Of a stretch of DNA of 64,000 bases, positions 1 to 10,759 are shown in pieces; position 1 is the stretch's first letter; the number at the start of each line of letters is the position of its first letter. Source of the stretch: Auricularia sp. M13 (lineage: Eukaryota; Basidiomycota; Agaricomycetes; Auriculariales; Auriculariaceae); the NCBI GenBank assembly GCA_037042915.1, contig CM073201.1, forward strand, positions 372,001 through 436,000, written 5' to 3'. The notes under the pieces are model-generated. The model did not search any database, was not told where the DNA came from, and saw only the letters and a program-made list of their open reading frames with translations. The translations under genes and the position numbers were made by a program.

Positions 1-557
1 TTCTTCCAAACCTGCAGCACCCTGCGATCTACGAACTCTGCTTTATCAACGATCTTCTTTCTCCATCCGGTACTCCTGGCCGCCTTGTACTCGGCGCTAT
101 CAAACGACTCCCTGCTCGTGTACTCGTGCACGGCCATGACGGTCCCGTCGGCATCACCAAGCTTATAGCGCCAGCTGCGCACCCATCCCGGCGTAGCCCT
201 CAGCATAGGTTGGTGCTCCTCATTGTACCAGCGCTCGAGCTCTGGCCCATCAGGATGCACGAAGTTGACTAGGATTGCGACCCGCGGTTGCAGCCCGGCC
301 GTTCGGGGAATAGACGGGTCGGGGTCGCTCAGCGAGTCGTATGTGAGCGTCCATGCGCCATCTGGAGAGCTGAACACCCCCATCCAGGTCGGAGTCCGCG
401 CGTCTATTGCCTTGTACAGGGTCCCGCCTTCATGGCGACTGCATTTTCCTGATACACCGTGTCATCTCTCCGCTACCGTACGGCTCTGCACTGGCCTGGA
501 CGTACGCAGGAACTCTTCTTCTGAGTTGCTCGAGATGTACTCGAACCGCGCAGCCAT
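1..557 (-). CDS. Dimeric alpha/beta-barrel-like protein, partial at the window edge
   Basis: Read on the minus strand, a coding exon from 448 to beyond position 1 gives an open frame. It contains W-Y-N-E-E-H-Q-P-M-L followed by a G-W-V-R-S-W-R-Y segment. Agaricomycetes have many two-repeat EthD/DABB-like proteins of unknown function with a similar W-Y-(D/N)-E-E-H-x-P-x-L motif. A short upstream exon at 506-557 beginning MAARFEYISS joins through a GTACGT donor and a CAG acceptor and keeps the frame. I am not sure this is the true start, because family members usually have a first repeat that I cannot find here. The 3' end lies outside the window. Function and substrate cannot be inferred. Confidence 0.5.
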
Positions 558-1310
558 AGCTCTTGAGTGATAGCGCGGCGTGCAGGCAAGCACTGGCAGC
601 AATATCGGCACGGACCTCCCCGAAGGAACTCACCAACTGCATCCCGTCGATGCCGCCCCGGCCCCGCCAGTGCCCGGGTTCGCTTGCAGAGTGGGGTTCT
701 CATACCGAATGAGCTGAGAGCATTGTGGCTGGATGCAGGATCGCTTGCACAAATGAACCGGGCTTGCAGTTACTCGCCGATACGTTCATTCTACGGCCCT
801 TCATGCGGATGTCTGCTCGAAGACTTATGTCTCTGGAACCACTTTCTCTTGGCTGGCTGGTTCTAGCAGACCATAACGAATCCCTTGTCACTATCGGTGC
901 CACCTCCTCGAACTTGGCCTTACAACAGCCCGCCGTTTGAGGCACAAATCTCTTCTGACCCTTATTATCTGCCACATTCAGGCGCCTGTCCTCACAGGTA
1001 CATAAACGAAGTTTAACGGGGCAGCTCCCTCGCATTTCCACGTCGCAGTATCTGTATGCATCCCACGCCAGTCCCATTTCCAGCTGCGCGTCTTCCGGAC
1101 GGTGGATTCTTTTACCCATTGTTGAGGGTTAAGCCGTGCAAGCACCATGCAGTGAGCCCTCCCATCCATGACCTCCATTTTTTGCAACCAATCTCAGCTG
1201 GGGTGATGTACTGTAGTGTTTACGGTCAAACCTGGGATCCAGTGCGTTGCGTCCATTCATGGCCACCTTGGCTACCGTGTCAACCTCTCGAGAAGCCCAA
1301 CTTTGGACTG
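558..1310. other. Intergenic, no supported gene
   Basis: Short open frames occur on both strands, but none shows a domain, a convincing intron pattern or a paralogue elsewhere in the window. Upstream exons of the left-edge gene could hide here. Confidence 0.4.
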
Positions 1311-1500
1311 GTAGCTCCGTGGCGAAGCGTAGTTTAACGGACAGGGAGGTCGGGGCATTGTTTCCTGCTGCCACGGTCGTCCGAATTGGGCTTGGACCCG
1401 TTAGCGAACTGCTCGTGGTCGCGTTCAGATTATGAGCTCGTCGCTTCAGCAACGTAGACCACGCATTGGAGAGCGTATAAAGCGTAGGAGGGAGATCGAG
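1311..1500 (+). promoter_or_regulatory. Duplicated promoter of zinc-finger gene A
   Basis: A TATA box (tataaag, 1476-1482) lies 82 bp before the start of gene A. About 180 bp upstream of it is clearly similar to the sequence before gene B (3544-3730). Shared blocks include gtagctccgtgg with gaagcgtag, gctgccacggtcgtccgaat, and ctgctcgtggtc. Conservation of non-coding sequence in both copies may reflect recent duplication, selection, or both. Confidence 0.7.
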
Positions 1501-1563
1501 AGCAGGCAATAGGCCCAGCATTGCACATCTCCCTCTCTCTCTCATTCCTCGCTTTTGCACGTC

Positions 1564-2007
1564 ATGTCGTATTACGGACAACACACCACATCGAACACCC
1601 GTACCGATCCGGAGGCCGACTCTAACAGCTCGCCTTTCCCGTATCACCTGACGATCCCGGCGCCTGCTGCGTCGTACAACTTCCACACGACGCAGAACGA
1701 CCTCCAGCGGCGGGAGGCCGAAGAGCGCGCTCGGCGCTATGGCCCCGCGCCTCCCAAACTGGTCGTGCCGCCAGCCCCTGGCCTCCGAGTTCCTCCAGGA
1801 CTCCCGCCCTCCGTCCAACAACAGCGCCGCCCCGAGGTGCGGTTCCCTGCGCCGATGGCGGCGCCGAAGCCGAACGCGGCGCACCCGCTGTACACGAAGG
1901 ACTGGCAGTGCCAGTATGCGCAGTGCCGGAAGGGAGGGAAGAATCTCGTCTGCGGAGACGAGAAGACCTACAAGGAGCACATGTTCAAGGTGCATGGGCT
2001 CTATTAG
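1564..2007 (+). CDS. Small zinc-finger protein A (147 aa, intronless)
   Basis: The open frame encodes a Pro-rich N-terminal half, a Y-N-F-H-T-T-Q-N-D-L-x-R-R block near residue 40, an E/R-rich helix-like stretch, and a C-terminal finger. The finger has spacing C-x4-C-x8-C-x8-H-x4-H, ending EHMFKVHGLY. Gene B is a close paralogue; genes C and D share the finger spacing and the YxFHxxQ block. The start is the first ATG of this frame, downstream of a TATA box and a pyrimidine-rich leader. The finger is C2H2-like but has an extra invariant Cys in a V-C-G-D or A-C-G-D context. I know of no named family with this spacing. Nucleic-acid or protein binding is an inference. Confidence 0.8.
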   Translation: MSYYGQHTTSNTRTDPEADSNSSPFPYHLTIPAPAASYNFHTTQNDLQRREAEERARRYGPAPPKLVVPPAPGLRVPPGLPPSVQQQRRPEVRFPAPMAAPKPNAAHPLYTKDWQCQYAQCRKGGKNLVCGDEKTYKEHMFKVHGLY

Positions 2008-2239
2008 TCGCCGATGTCGATGGTTTTGTTATCTTGCTGGTAATCACACGCGCAGGACGCGTTGACTCTCTCAATGTGCATACGTGTTTGACATCTATCT
2101 AATACAACAAATACTGGAGAAACTGTGAAACTGTCCTTGAATTTGGCTTCGGGATTCCGAGGTCGACTGTATATGATCGATACGGAGGAACGTATTCCGC
2201 GTCATTGAGAATATTAAAGAAGTAGTTTCAAAATCACGG

Positions 2240-2600
2240 TTAATATAGACCCCAGATTTGCGTTGAGACGGACTGGGACAGCACTATTCGAAATTTCCAG
2301 CAGACCGACGTCGGATTCGAGAGGCCGCCAGGCGGAAGCAAACAGCCTTGCCCCGGATTCCGATTTTTTATTTTATTTTTCGCCTTTACGCTGCCCAGCG
2401 CGTGCCACGCCGCTGTCACTTCGACTTCCACATCGCTTGCTCTGCTCGAGAAGCCGGATAGCGATGCGCGTACCTGCGAAGAACCCATCAGCTTCACAGC
2501 TCGTCTTGCGCAGCTGGGTTCGCCTCACGAGTCTCTTCCCAAGCCTACCGCAACCTTGTATCACCGCCTGTGCCACCCCCTCTATCTCGACCTTTCACAA
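2240..2600 (+). pseudogene. Truncated 5' copy of the nucleotidyltransferase gene
   Basis: The sequence 2320-2560 matches 4425-4640, which spans the leader and first codons of the polymerase gene. Both copies share ggcggaagcaaac and the gatagcgATGcg start context. The encoded peptide here begins MRVPAKNPSASQLVL; the intact gene begins MRVPSKNALASHLVL. Similarity then fades and no nucleotidyltransferase exon follows. This is the right-hand part of the first tandem duplication unit, cut off inside exon 1. Confidence 0.65.
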
Positions 2601-3284
2601 TACAATTTCAGATGATATGCCCTCGCTATGTGCCACATTGCGTCCCTTGTTCTCCTCAGCCAGCTACATATACGATGCTCAACGGCGCCGCTCACTCGCA
2701 CATCCATGTCCTACTTGACTTTGAACGTGCTATATGCATCCCACGCCGCTCCCTTCTCCGGATACATACGCCGTCATCCTCGAGACCGGCTTCTTGGGCG
2801 TCATGTTCTCGCTCTATTCGGACGACTTGACTTCAATATCGAAGGAAACACTGAAACTACTGTGACTCGGCCCGTTTTCTCTGGCGACACGGTCACGTCA
2901 GTGTCCAGCATGTGGAAACAGCTTGGCCAAGGGACGCTGCCCGCCTGAGATCTTCCAGTCATCCACGAACCGGCCGCCAACACTTTCAATCTCGTGGGAC
3001 CGCCTCCGCTTGAGGCATTTCCGACTCATGCGAGTTCCGGCTCTCTCTTCACCAGCAGCATCCGCCAACTTCCGAAAGCGAAGAGCGTCTCCTAGCACCG
3101 CAGACGCTACGCAGATACGCACGACAGTGACCAGAACGCGGCGCCCGATAATGCCCAAACAACGAAATGCGGCTCCAAGGCAACCGGCGTTCAGACCCTC
3201 GGGCCAAGCGCACCACTACCTGTCATCAATCCGTGGCCGTGTTTTCCTCTTTGCCATAGCGCAGGATCCTTGGCGTGGGACTGG
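2601..3284. other. Interval between duplicated units, no supported gene
   Basis: Overlapping short frames occur on both strands but none shows a recognisable domain. This is the non-duplicated spacer of the A/B tandem duplication. Confidence 0.35.
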
Positions 3285-3365
3285 CATTTCCGCGGCAAAG
3301 CGTAGGTCGTTTGTCTGGGGAGGTCGGAGCATCTTTTTCTGATACCACGGTGCCCGAATAGACGC
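3285..3365 (+). repeat. Degenerate third copy of the A/B promoter block
   Basis: The stretch cgcggcaaagcgtagg, followed by gggaggtcggagcat and gataccacggtgcccgaata, parallels the promoters of genes A and B in the same order. No zinc-finger frame follows before the complete B promoter. It is either a remnant of a third unit or a partial promoter duplication. Confidence 0.5.
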
Positions 3366-3543
3366 ACTTTCCCCCGTCTTCTTCGAGGTTTTTGCCGCGC
3401 AGGAGCCATTGCAGTGAATCTCTCCGGTTCTGAATCTCCATGTTTCACCACTAAGTCTCATCTTGATTTTGTATTCGCGGTCGAAAAAGTCATGCAGCTC
3501 ATTGCGGCCACCTTTTCTGCCCACGATGCCTAGCGTGGAACGC

Positions 3544-3730
3544 GTAGCTCCGTGGAGAAGCGTAGGTCCTCCTGGGAGGCCGGTGCATTGTTTATTGCTG
3601 CCACGGTCGTCCGAATGGGGCTTGGGCCCGTCCGCGACCTGCTCGTGGTCAAGTTCAGATAATGAGCTCGTCTCTTCAGCCATGCCTACCACGCTGCTGG
3701 AGAAGGTATAAAGGGCGGGGGGGGGGGGGA
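3544..3730 (+). promoter_or_regulatory. Duplicated promoter of zinc-finger gene B
   Basis: The TATA box tataaag is at 3707-3713 and is followed by a long G homopolymer (about 3718-3729) that gene A lacks. The upstream block is homologous to 1311-1500. Confidence 0.7.
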
Positions 3731-3804
3731 GTGAGAGCAGGCAACAGACTCACCGTCGCTCTTTACTGCAACTCACTCTCTACGCGCTCTCACTCGTCAA
3801 CAAT

Positions 3805-4251
3805 ATGTCCTACCGCCCTCAGCCCACTCACCCGGAGTCCAGCCTCCGCACCAACCCGGAGCAGCGCCCGAACTCCCCACCGTTCCCTCATCACCTCGCC
3901 ATCCCCGCGCCGGCTGCATCTTACAGCTTTCATATGACGCAGAACGATCTCAAGCGGCGTGAGGAGGAGGAACGCGCACGGCGCTATGGCCCGCCGCCCC
4001 CAAAGCTGGTCGTACCTCCCGTGCCGGGCCTCCGCATTCCTCCAGGACCGGCGCCCCCAGCTCAGCAGCGCGCGCCGGAAATGCGCTTCCCTGCGCCGAT
4101 GGCGGCGCCGAGGCCGAACGCGGCTCACCCGCTGCGTACCCAAGACTGGCAGTGCCAGTACGTGCAGTGCCGCAAGAACGGGAAGAACTTGGTCTGTGGA
4201 GACGAAAAGACCTATAGGGAGCACATGTGGAAGGTGCATGGGCTCTATTAG
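3805..4251 (+). CDS. Small zinc-finger protein B (148 aa, intronless)
   Basis: Paralogue of gene A along its whole length. It has a Pro-rich N-terminus, a Y-S-F-H-M-T-Q-N-D-L-K-R-R block, an E/R-rich stretch, and a C-terminal C-x4-C-x8-C-x8-H-x4-H finger ending EHMWKVHGLY. The start ATG lies 92 bp after the TATA box. Differences from A cluster in the Pro-rich linker, while the finger and the YxFHxxQ block are nearly unchanged, which suggests those parts are constrained. Gene order and promoter homology show A and B arose by tandem duplication. Function is unknown. Confidence 0.8.
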   Translation: MSYRPQPTHPESSLRTNPEQRPNSPPFPHHLAIPAPAASYSFHMTQNDLKRREEEERARRYGPPPPKLVVPPVPGLRIPPGPAPPAQQRAPEMRFPAPMAAPRPNAAHPLRTQDWQCQYVQCRKNGKNLVCGDEKTYREHMWKVHGLY

Positions 4252-4556
4252 GTGGCTCCGGACTCGTACTTGGGCGTTCAGTTGGTATGCGTTATCTCGT
4301 CAGTGATCATACGCGCCGGACGCGTCAATTGTCGATGTGTATACGTGCTCTCTTAATCTCGCGCGAATACAACCAATTTCCGAGAAATGATGTGAATATC
4401 CTCAAGCTTCACCTCCAAATTCGGAAGGCCGGTCCAGGCGGAAGCAAACTGCGTCCCGTTCGGAAATTTCTCCTTTACCGCCAGCCAGCGCATGCTACCA
4501 CACCGTTAGCACCTGGATTTCCGCATCGTCCCCTCTAATCGAGAGGCCAGATAGCG

Positions 4557-6803
4557 ATGCGTGTGCCTTCGAAGAACGCATTAGCTTCGCATCTCGTCCT
4601 GGGTGCGGCCGTTCGCACGCGAGCTTCTCCGCTGCCAGCCTGGTCGCGCCGGCAATCGCGCGTTGCTAGCACCAACAGCGACCCATTCTTGCTTTCGACA
4701 CATGCCCGCCATGATGCGCTCCGCGCAAATTCGACTGCCCTTAAGCGACGTTATCCTACCCAAAGGGACGACACCGTCACGGTTGCGCCAGATTCCGGGT
4801 CCAACCTTGACAAAAAGACGACACTGGACGAGGAGCTCTGGGCATACTACAACGTACGTCTAAACTCCGCAATCCTGCAGACGCGTTGAGTGACCGTTCG
4901 CAGAGCACACGGCCCACGACGCGGGAGCTCAGGGCGCGCAGGGAAGCACTGATGTTTGTGCAGCGCATCTTCGACGCCTATGCGAAAATCCACCGCTTCG
5001 ACCGCTTGCGCAACGTCGTCGAGATGTTTGGCAGCATCCGAAGTGGGTTGGACAAGGGGGGTAGCGACCTCGATCTCACCATTGCCGTACGTCGTTCACC
5101 GTTCGCTTGCAAACCTGCAAAGGCTGAGCATCATTGTCGTGTATTCCTCAGGATCCACGATTGCCATCAGGCCTGAGACCCGGTGTCTATATGAGAGACC
5201 TGAAAAAACTTCGTGAGTTATTTATTGGTAGAACACAATTCAGCCACTTACATATGAACTCCTCACGCGCGGACGGCAGCTCTTTATTCTGTCAAGTTCG
5301 TTTTCGCCTGCCGTCCCGCGCACGCCGATCGTACTTATCCCTTATGACAACCTTGTATTAAGAGCGGTAGCAGAATTCTTCGAGAAACACCCATTCAACC
5401 AGCTCACCTCAGTGCCCAAAGCGCGCGTTCCGATCGGTGCGGCCCATATCGCTGTTTTTTTCGCACTTTGTCTCGCACCTATTCATCGCTGACACGGGTT
5501 CCTAATGCAGTGAGCGCGACGGTGCCCTCTGAGCCGCCGATCGCGTTCGACCTGTCATTCAACAAGCTCGAGGGGACGTTCTCCGCGCGGCTCCTCGCGT
5601 CGTACGTTGCGCTGAACGATAAGATCGCGCCGCTCGTCGTGTTCCTCAAGAGGTGGGTCGACACGCGCGGGCTGTACAAGATCGTCACGCAGAAGCGCAA
5701 CAAGCTGCACGTCCGCCGCCCGATCAACGGGCACACCATCGCGCTCATGGTCGTCGCGTACATGCAGGCACGTCTCTCCGTCTCTCATCTCTCCGCATTC
5801 CGTATTCCGATTCTGACACTGACCTGACACGGATACGGCACCAGACGCTGCGCATGCTGCCGAACCTGCAGCAGCCCTTCGTCGCGCCGCTGCCAGAGGT
5901 GGCGCCGCAGGACATCAACCTCGACCTGGCGGCCGCCGCGCCGGTGCAGAGGCTAGATCTGCCAGACGTGTCGCACGGGTGCGACACCGCGGACGCCTGG
6001 TGGTACAGCCCGAACAAGGACGGCGTGTGGCGCGTGCCCATGGACACGCGCTTCGTGCCCGCCAGCACGCCCGCCGTGCAGGACTGGATGAAGGCGCGCC
6101 GCGAGGCGGGGGTGCAGGAGCCTACGTTGGCTGAGCTGCTCGAGGGGTTCTTCAAGTGAGTGGAAGCAACCTCGCCGAATAAATCGGACTGAGCGAGATG
6201 GGAACAGGTTCTACGCGCGTTTCCCGTGGGATAAATTCGCAGTGAGCGTGCGCGACGGCGGCGTGATCCACCGCGAGCAGCGGCGGCGCGTCCCCGGACT
6301 CGATGAGAAGCTGGACGCGCTCCCCCTGCGGAAGCAGCTGAGGCAATACACGCTGCGGCAGGATGTGCCGGCCGCGCTCGTCGAGCCTGCCGCGCGGCTG
6401 CTGCTGCGCAAGATCCCCGACCTCCCGCCGCCGCGCGCCGTGCCCGTCCTCGTCATCGAGCCGTTCACCGGCAGCTGGCTTCGGGTGCGTTCCGGCTTCT
6501 AATTCTTAGTCTGATTCTAATCCGCTGATATATTCGCTTGTGCTGACGCGCGAAAATCGGTAGTTCACGACGCGCGCAACGACGAGAGCCGACCGGTTCG
6601 ACTTCGAGCTCGCGTGCAGGAAAGCCGCCAACTCCATCGCGAACGGTGCTAGGCTTGGTGATCTTCTCAAGCCCACGGATAAGAAAACGGCTACGCCGCT
6701 GGGCAGAGTCGATGAGGGCGATACCCCCAGCTCGGAGAAGACTTCCGTCCGGACTCGCAGCAGAGACCGTGAACGGACAGTAACATTGGACAATGCGCCT
6801 TGA
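4557..6803 (+). CDS. Poly(A)/terminal uridylyl RNA polymerase (Cid1/Trf4-like nucleotidyltransferase)
   Basis: Eight exons can be joined: 4557-4853, 4904-5086, 5152-5212, about 5365-5436, 5511-5767, 5845-6155, 6208-6484 and 6564-6803. Exon 2 holds the nucleotidyltransferase signature FGSIRSGLDKGGSDLDLTI, including the D-x-D metal ligands. Exon 4 contains ARVPI, and exon 5 contains FDLSFNKLEG and an LKRW-containing PAP/OAS1-like core. This family adds A or U to RNA 3' ends. The N-terminus is rich in Arg, Ser and Ala, so mitochondrial targeting is possible but unproven. The intron after exon 5 appears to be GC-AG (CAG|GCACGT). The third-intron acceptor is the least certain join. A truncated copy of the 5' end lies at 2464. 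Confidence 0.85.
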
Positions 6804-7154
6804 TCACTGGGATAGCCGCTTATATATGTAATTGGGCATCTTGAATTGAAGGAGATATAGTCTCTTTGCGCGTGTTGAGAATCGTTCAACATTGAAGAAC
6901 GTGGCTATATGAAGTGGATACCTACATATCAACAACAGGACCGCCATTCCGCTGAGACCGTTTCCTACGCACTGTACAAGCCTCAGAGATACTTCAGGGT
7001 CATGAGCTCTTTACAGGAGCCAATGAGGCTGTCCTGATTTGACTCTGGCGTGACAAGCGACGCGTGACTACGTGGCTGGGGTCGGCCGATCCCTTGCAGA
7101 AAAAATGTTGCCGCCGCCGCCGTTGACTCGCTCACCGACCCTGTCGTCGCGCCG

Positions 7155-8540
7155 ATGTCGGACACGCTCAAAGACCTGACGGCGGGCACCGCGGGCGGCA
7201 TCGCCCAGGTCCTCGTCGGCCAGCCGTTCGATATTTGCAAAGTGGTGCGTCCGCCGCTGCTCAACGCTGCTCACTGCTTATCGCGCCCACCTGGCCTTTG
7301 TCTTCTCGTATACTGGGCTTCAATCCGACTCTGAACTCTTACTTGCTTGCTCGCTGCTGCTCTGGACGCTGTTGACGCGCTTTGGAACGTCTTCTGGCTC
7401 GCTCGACGCGTTCGCCGACACCAAAAACGCGCTCACGCTGCTGCTGTTGTATCATCTATGGCCTGGCGCTGAATCCGTACTCAATGCGGACGACTATCCT
7501 GGTCATCTGCGCCTGCTGCGTGCTTGACGAATATGCTATTTTGCTGCTGGTCATCGCGCACCCAACAGCGAATGCAAACTGCGCCGCCAGGGACCTACCG
7601 CGGACTCGCGCACTGCGCCGGCGATATCCTGAAGAACGAGGGGCCGTTGGCATTCTACAAGGCGCGTCTTCGCTGCTTGCAGCTTTCTTATAAACCTCTA
7701 ATAACTGAACGGAACGCACAGGGTACGCTCTCCCCGCTGCTCGGCATCGGCGCCTGCGTCTCGATCCAATTCGGCGTGCTCGAATGGTTCAAACGCTACT
7801 TCGCCGCGCGCAACGCGAACCCGTCCGTCAACGCCCTGGGCAGCGGGCAACTAGCGATCGCCGGCGCCGCGGCGGGGCTGGCGAACAGCGTCGTCTCGGG
7901 GCCGGTCGAGCACATCCGCATCCGCCTGCAGACGCAGCGCGAAAAGATATACACGGGCCCCGGCGACGCCGTAAAAAAGATATGGCGGGCGCATGGGATA
8001 CAGGGCGTGTACAAGGGTCAGGTGCCGACGCTGTGGCGCGAGGGCGTCGCGTATGCGATATACTTCGTCACGTACGAGAAGCTCATGCAGCGCGAGATGC
8101 GCGTGCATGCGATGCGCAGGGAGGATGTAAGCCCTGCGAAGGCCGTGCTGTTTGGTGCTGCCGCGGGGTACGCGGTAAGTCCTGTTTTATTCCTTTCCTT
8201 CCTTGCTTTGCCTTGCCTCCATGCTCATGCTGACGCGCCGACAGCTATGGGCAGTAATCTACCCCATCGACGTGATCAAGTCGCGCATCCAGACAGACGG
8301 CTTCGACGCGGCGAGCGGCCGCAAGTACGGTTCGACGCTCGACTGCCTGCGCCAGGTCTGGCGCGCCGAGGGCGCGCGCGGCTTCCTCCGGGGCCTCGGG
8401 CCCACACTCATTCGGTGCGTCCATCCTTCCCCGTTCCTCGCTCTCCACTCATCGCGTTCTGATGCAGTTCGCCGTTTGCAAACGGCGCGACGTTCCTCGG
8501 TTTCGAGCTCGCGAGCCGCGCGCTGTACGGCCAGCGATAA
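7155..8540 (+). CDS. Mitochondrial carrier protein, YMC1-like (292 aa)
   Basis: Five exons (7155-7244, 7569-7661, 7722-8174, 8245-8414, 8468-8540) give a 292-residue protein, normal for SLC25 carriers. The three signature repeats are visible as PFDICK, PVEHIR and PIDVIK. The segment GTLSPLLGIGACVSIQFG is typical of the YMC1/carnitine-carrier branch that exchanges metabolites across the inner mitochondrial membrane; the exact substrate is not predictable. Intron 1 is long (324 nt). Intron 2 appears to be GC-AG (AAG|GCGCGT), is exactly 60 nt and has no stop, so its retention would leave an in-frame protein. The start chosen is MSDTLKDL; an open frame continues a little upstream, so an extra 5' exon is possible. 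Confidence 0.88.
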
Positions 8541-9360
8541 AAACGCCCGGCGGCGAAAACCACGTAGAAGACATTAGGTCCACGCTTTACAGTACACGAT
8601 TTGCGCTTTGCTCTCCTCTCCGCGTTCATTCTTGCGCTTATGCTTATAGACTTCGCTGCTTGCTCGTAATAGATCTGTCAGTGCTAGACTGCATATTCCG
8701 CCAGTGGACTTGCAAGACTGCCTTCAAGTTGTCAACGCTCGAGTAGACAAGATCAGATCGCTTCTGTTTGAAGCGCAAATGCGTTCTGCACTGCGCTAAC
8801 GTCGCTCAGCGAACCGACGTCGACGTTTCGCAGGCTGCTGGTGGTCGTGCGAAGCCTAGCTCTACGGCGCTGTCGGGAGTTGCACCACGATGAAGCCGGT
8901 CGTCGCCATCTGGTCTGTGGCCATGATCTCGGCATTCAGAAAGACGATACGAATCGGAATATAGAGTATCGTCTTTGCGACTGCGCAAAGTCATCAACTT
9001 GAATTGTTAACTTCCTCAGAATCCGAGTCGGACGCCGGGCAACAACACCACGACCGAGTAGCTGTCTCCGTGGGAGGTCAATGTCGGCGGCCGCGATCAC
9101 GGTGCTTCGCTACCCGCCAGTGAAACGTGGTGCAAGGCCACGTGAGTCGCCATCGCTGCCAACGTGACCGCCGCTGCGGCTAGCAGCTGCAATACGACAT
9201 CGGCTTCAGCTTCACCACGCCCAGTTTGCATTGTCTTCTGTGCTTCTCCGCGGCCGGCGGCGGACGAAAAACAACTGGTTCATGGTGCGCCGGCGATTAC
9301 CACCACTTCACGCTTCGACGACCACCACGACTCCAATGCAATCAGGACGAACCACGCTCT
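8541..9360. other. Intergenic, no supported gene
   Basis: Only short frames without domains are present between the carrier gene and the TATA box at 9372. Confidence 0.4.
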
Positions 9361-9371
9361 CCCGCCGTGCG

Positions 9372-9378
9372 TATATAA
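9372..9378 (+). promoter_or_regulatory. TATA box of the small gene at 9525
   Basis: The motif tatataa occurs about 150 bp before the start codon. A C/A-rich leader follows, as is common in fungal 5' untranslated regions. Confidence 0.55.
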
Positions 9379-9524
9379 TGGGTTGGGGACTGGGGAGGGG
9401 GCGCATCAAGTCGTCGCTTAACGCCCCTCGATCTTTGCACAATCCGTCGCTATACTCTGTACTCGCTGTACATCTCGCCCAACCCACAATTACCATCAAC
9501 AACACAACCAATATCATCATCGAT

Positions 9525-9898
9525 ATGTCGTCCCAGACCAACACTTCTGCCCAGGTCAGTCTTCAGTCGGCATTTGGTGCTGAACTTGAGCTGATGTTCT
9601 CTTTTCGCCGTCGCAGAACACCCCCGCGTCTCAGCCCGAGCTCGCTGTAGACACTCTGCCCGCGTCCGGCGGGGCAGCAGACGTCCCGCCTGAGGAACGC
9701 GACGTGCAGCTTCCTTCGCCGATATCCCCGTCCGCCCTGGACTTTGGGCTCCGCGAGCCCATGAAGATCGAGATCCAGGTGACTGTGGAGGTCGAAGAGG
9801 TGGTAGAGTCGTGCCTCTCCTGCGAGGTATTGGATGACTTCGGTGTCGCACGGCGCGAGACGGTCTGCCGCTGCAGCGGCCCGCGCACCGAGCTCTGA
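9525..9898 (+). CDS. Small acidic protein with C-terminal cysteines (104 aa)
   Basis: Two exons, 9525-9554 and 9617-9898, join through a GTCAGT donor and a CGCAG acceptor. The product is 104 residues: a Ser/Pro-rich N-terminal half, a beta-like stretch of alternating Val and charged residues (IEIQVTVEVEEVVE), then four cysteines in C-x2-C and C-x-C arrangement near the C-terminus. No signal peptide or membrane segment is seen. I do not recognise the family. The cysteines could bind a metal, but this is inference. Confidence 0.6.
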
Positions 9899-10033
9899 GC
9901 TTGAGCACGCCCGTCTCGTCTCGCTGTATTCTGGGCTCGGATGGACCCTTGTTTCCCTTGATTTCGTGGACTATTGCTCATTTCTTTCTTGATGGTTGTA
10001 CACCTACGCGTTCCTTCAGTGTACTGTACCGTC

Positions 10034-10712
10034 TAAGGCTGCAACTAATTTAAATATAAGTACACCTCACCGTACTTTATTTAAATTCAGTATGTAATTA
10101 GTATTAATTAATTATAACTAGTTATATCTATATCAGATCAAGTAACATTGATGACAAATTATACTCAGTGTATATAACTGATGACTACATTATACATGCT
10201 TTTGTAACGATATATCCTGGTCACACAAGGTCCTAGACCTGTTGAAATGCATGCAAAGTGGGGGGCGAAGCAAGAAACCCATTTCGGTCAGAGTATGGCC
10301 AAATTGGGAAGGAGGATCCAAGATGTAGCATGACAGATGACTGGTATACCATACATGCTCCTCAAGTATATATATGATTGGTCACTAGAAGCCCCTATAG
10401 CTTAGTTTTGGATGCAGTAGTATGCCAGTATACTGCAGAAAATGAGTATGACAACTTATAAGAAGCTTGGCGGTCTTAAGTATCCTCAAGGACCTTCACA
10501 AGCATGGCTGGAAGGTCTCAGTGAGGTGCCTTAGCTGTAGAGTTCCTCTCCCTAGCTGCATCTCAGGTGATCTGAACCCTCATCAAGTCAGCATACAGAT
10601 ACAATTAATTATAACTAATTACTCGAAAATACAAATGTCTGTACTCTAATTATATTTATATAGCCTGTTAATTAATTATACTTAGTAAGTAATTAATTTA
10701 GTTGCAGCCTTA
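10034..10712. mobile_element. hAT-type MITE 1 (679 bp)
   Basis: The element is bounded by terminal inverted repeats TAAGGCTGCAACTAA (15 bp, exact) and by perfect 8-bp target duplications GTACCGTC at 10026-10033 and 10713-10720. An 8-bp duplication and T-A-R ends are typical of the hAT superfamily. The interior is much more AT-rich than its flanks, with attaattataacta repeats near both ends, and codes for no transposase. It sits just past the last visible exon of the minus-strand gene to its right. Confidence 0.85.
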
Positions 10713-10759
10713 GTACCGTCGTCCGGTCCTTCTTGTATAACTCACCATCATGATGTAGT

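Noticed and set aside
1129-1995. 288-codon open frame on the minus strand
   Set aside because: It runs antisense through zinc-finger gene A and its promoter. Gene B has a similar antisense frame, explained by GC-rich codon use in the conserved sense gene.
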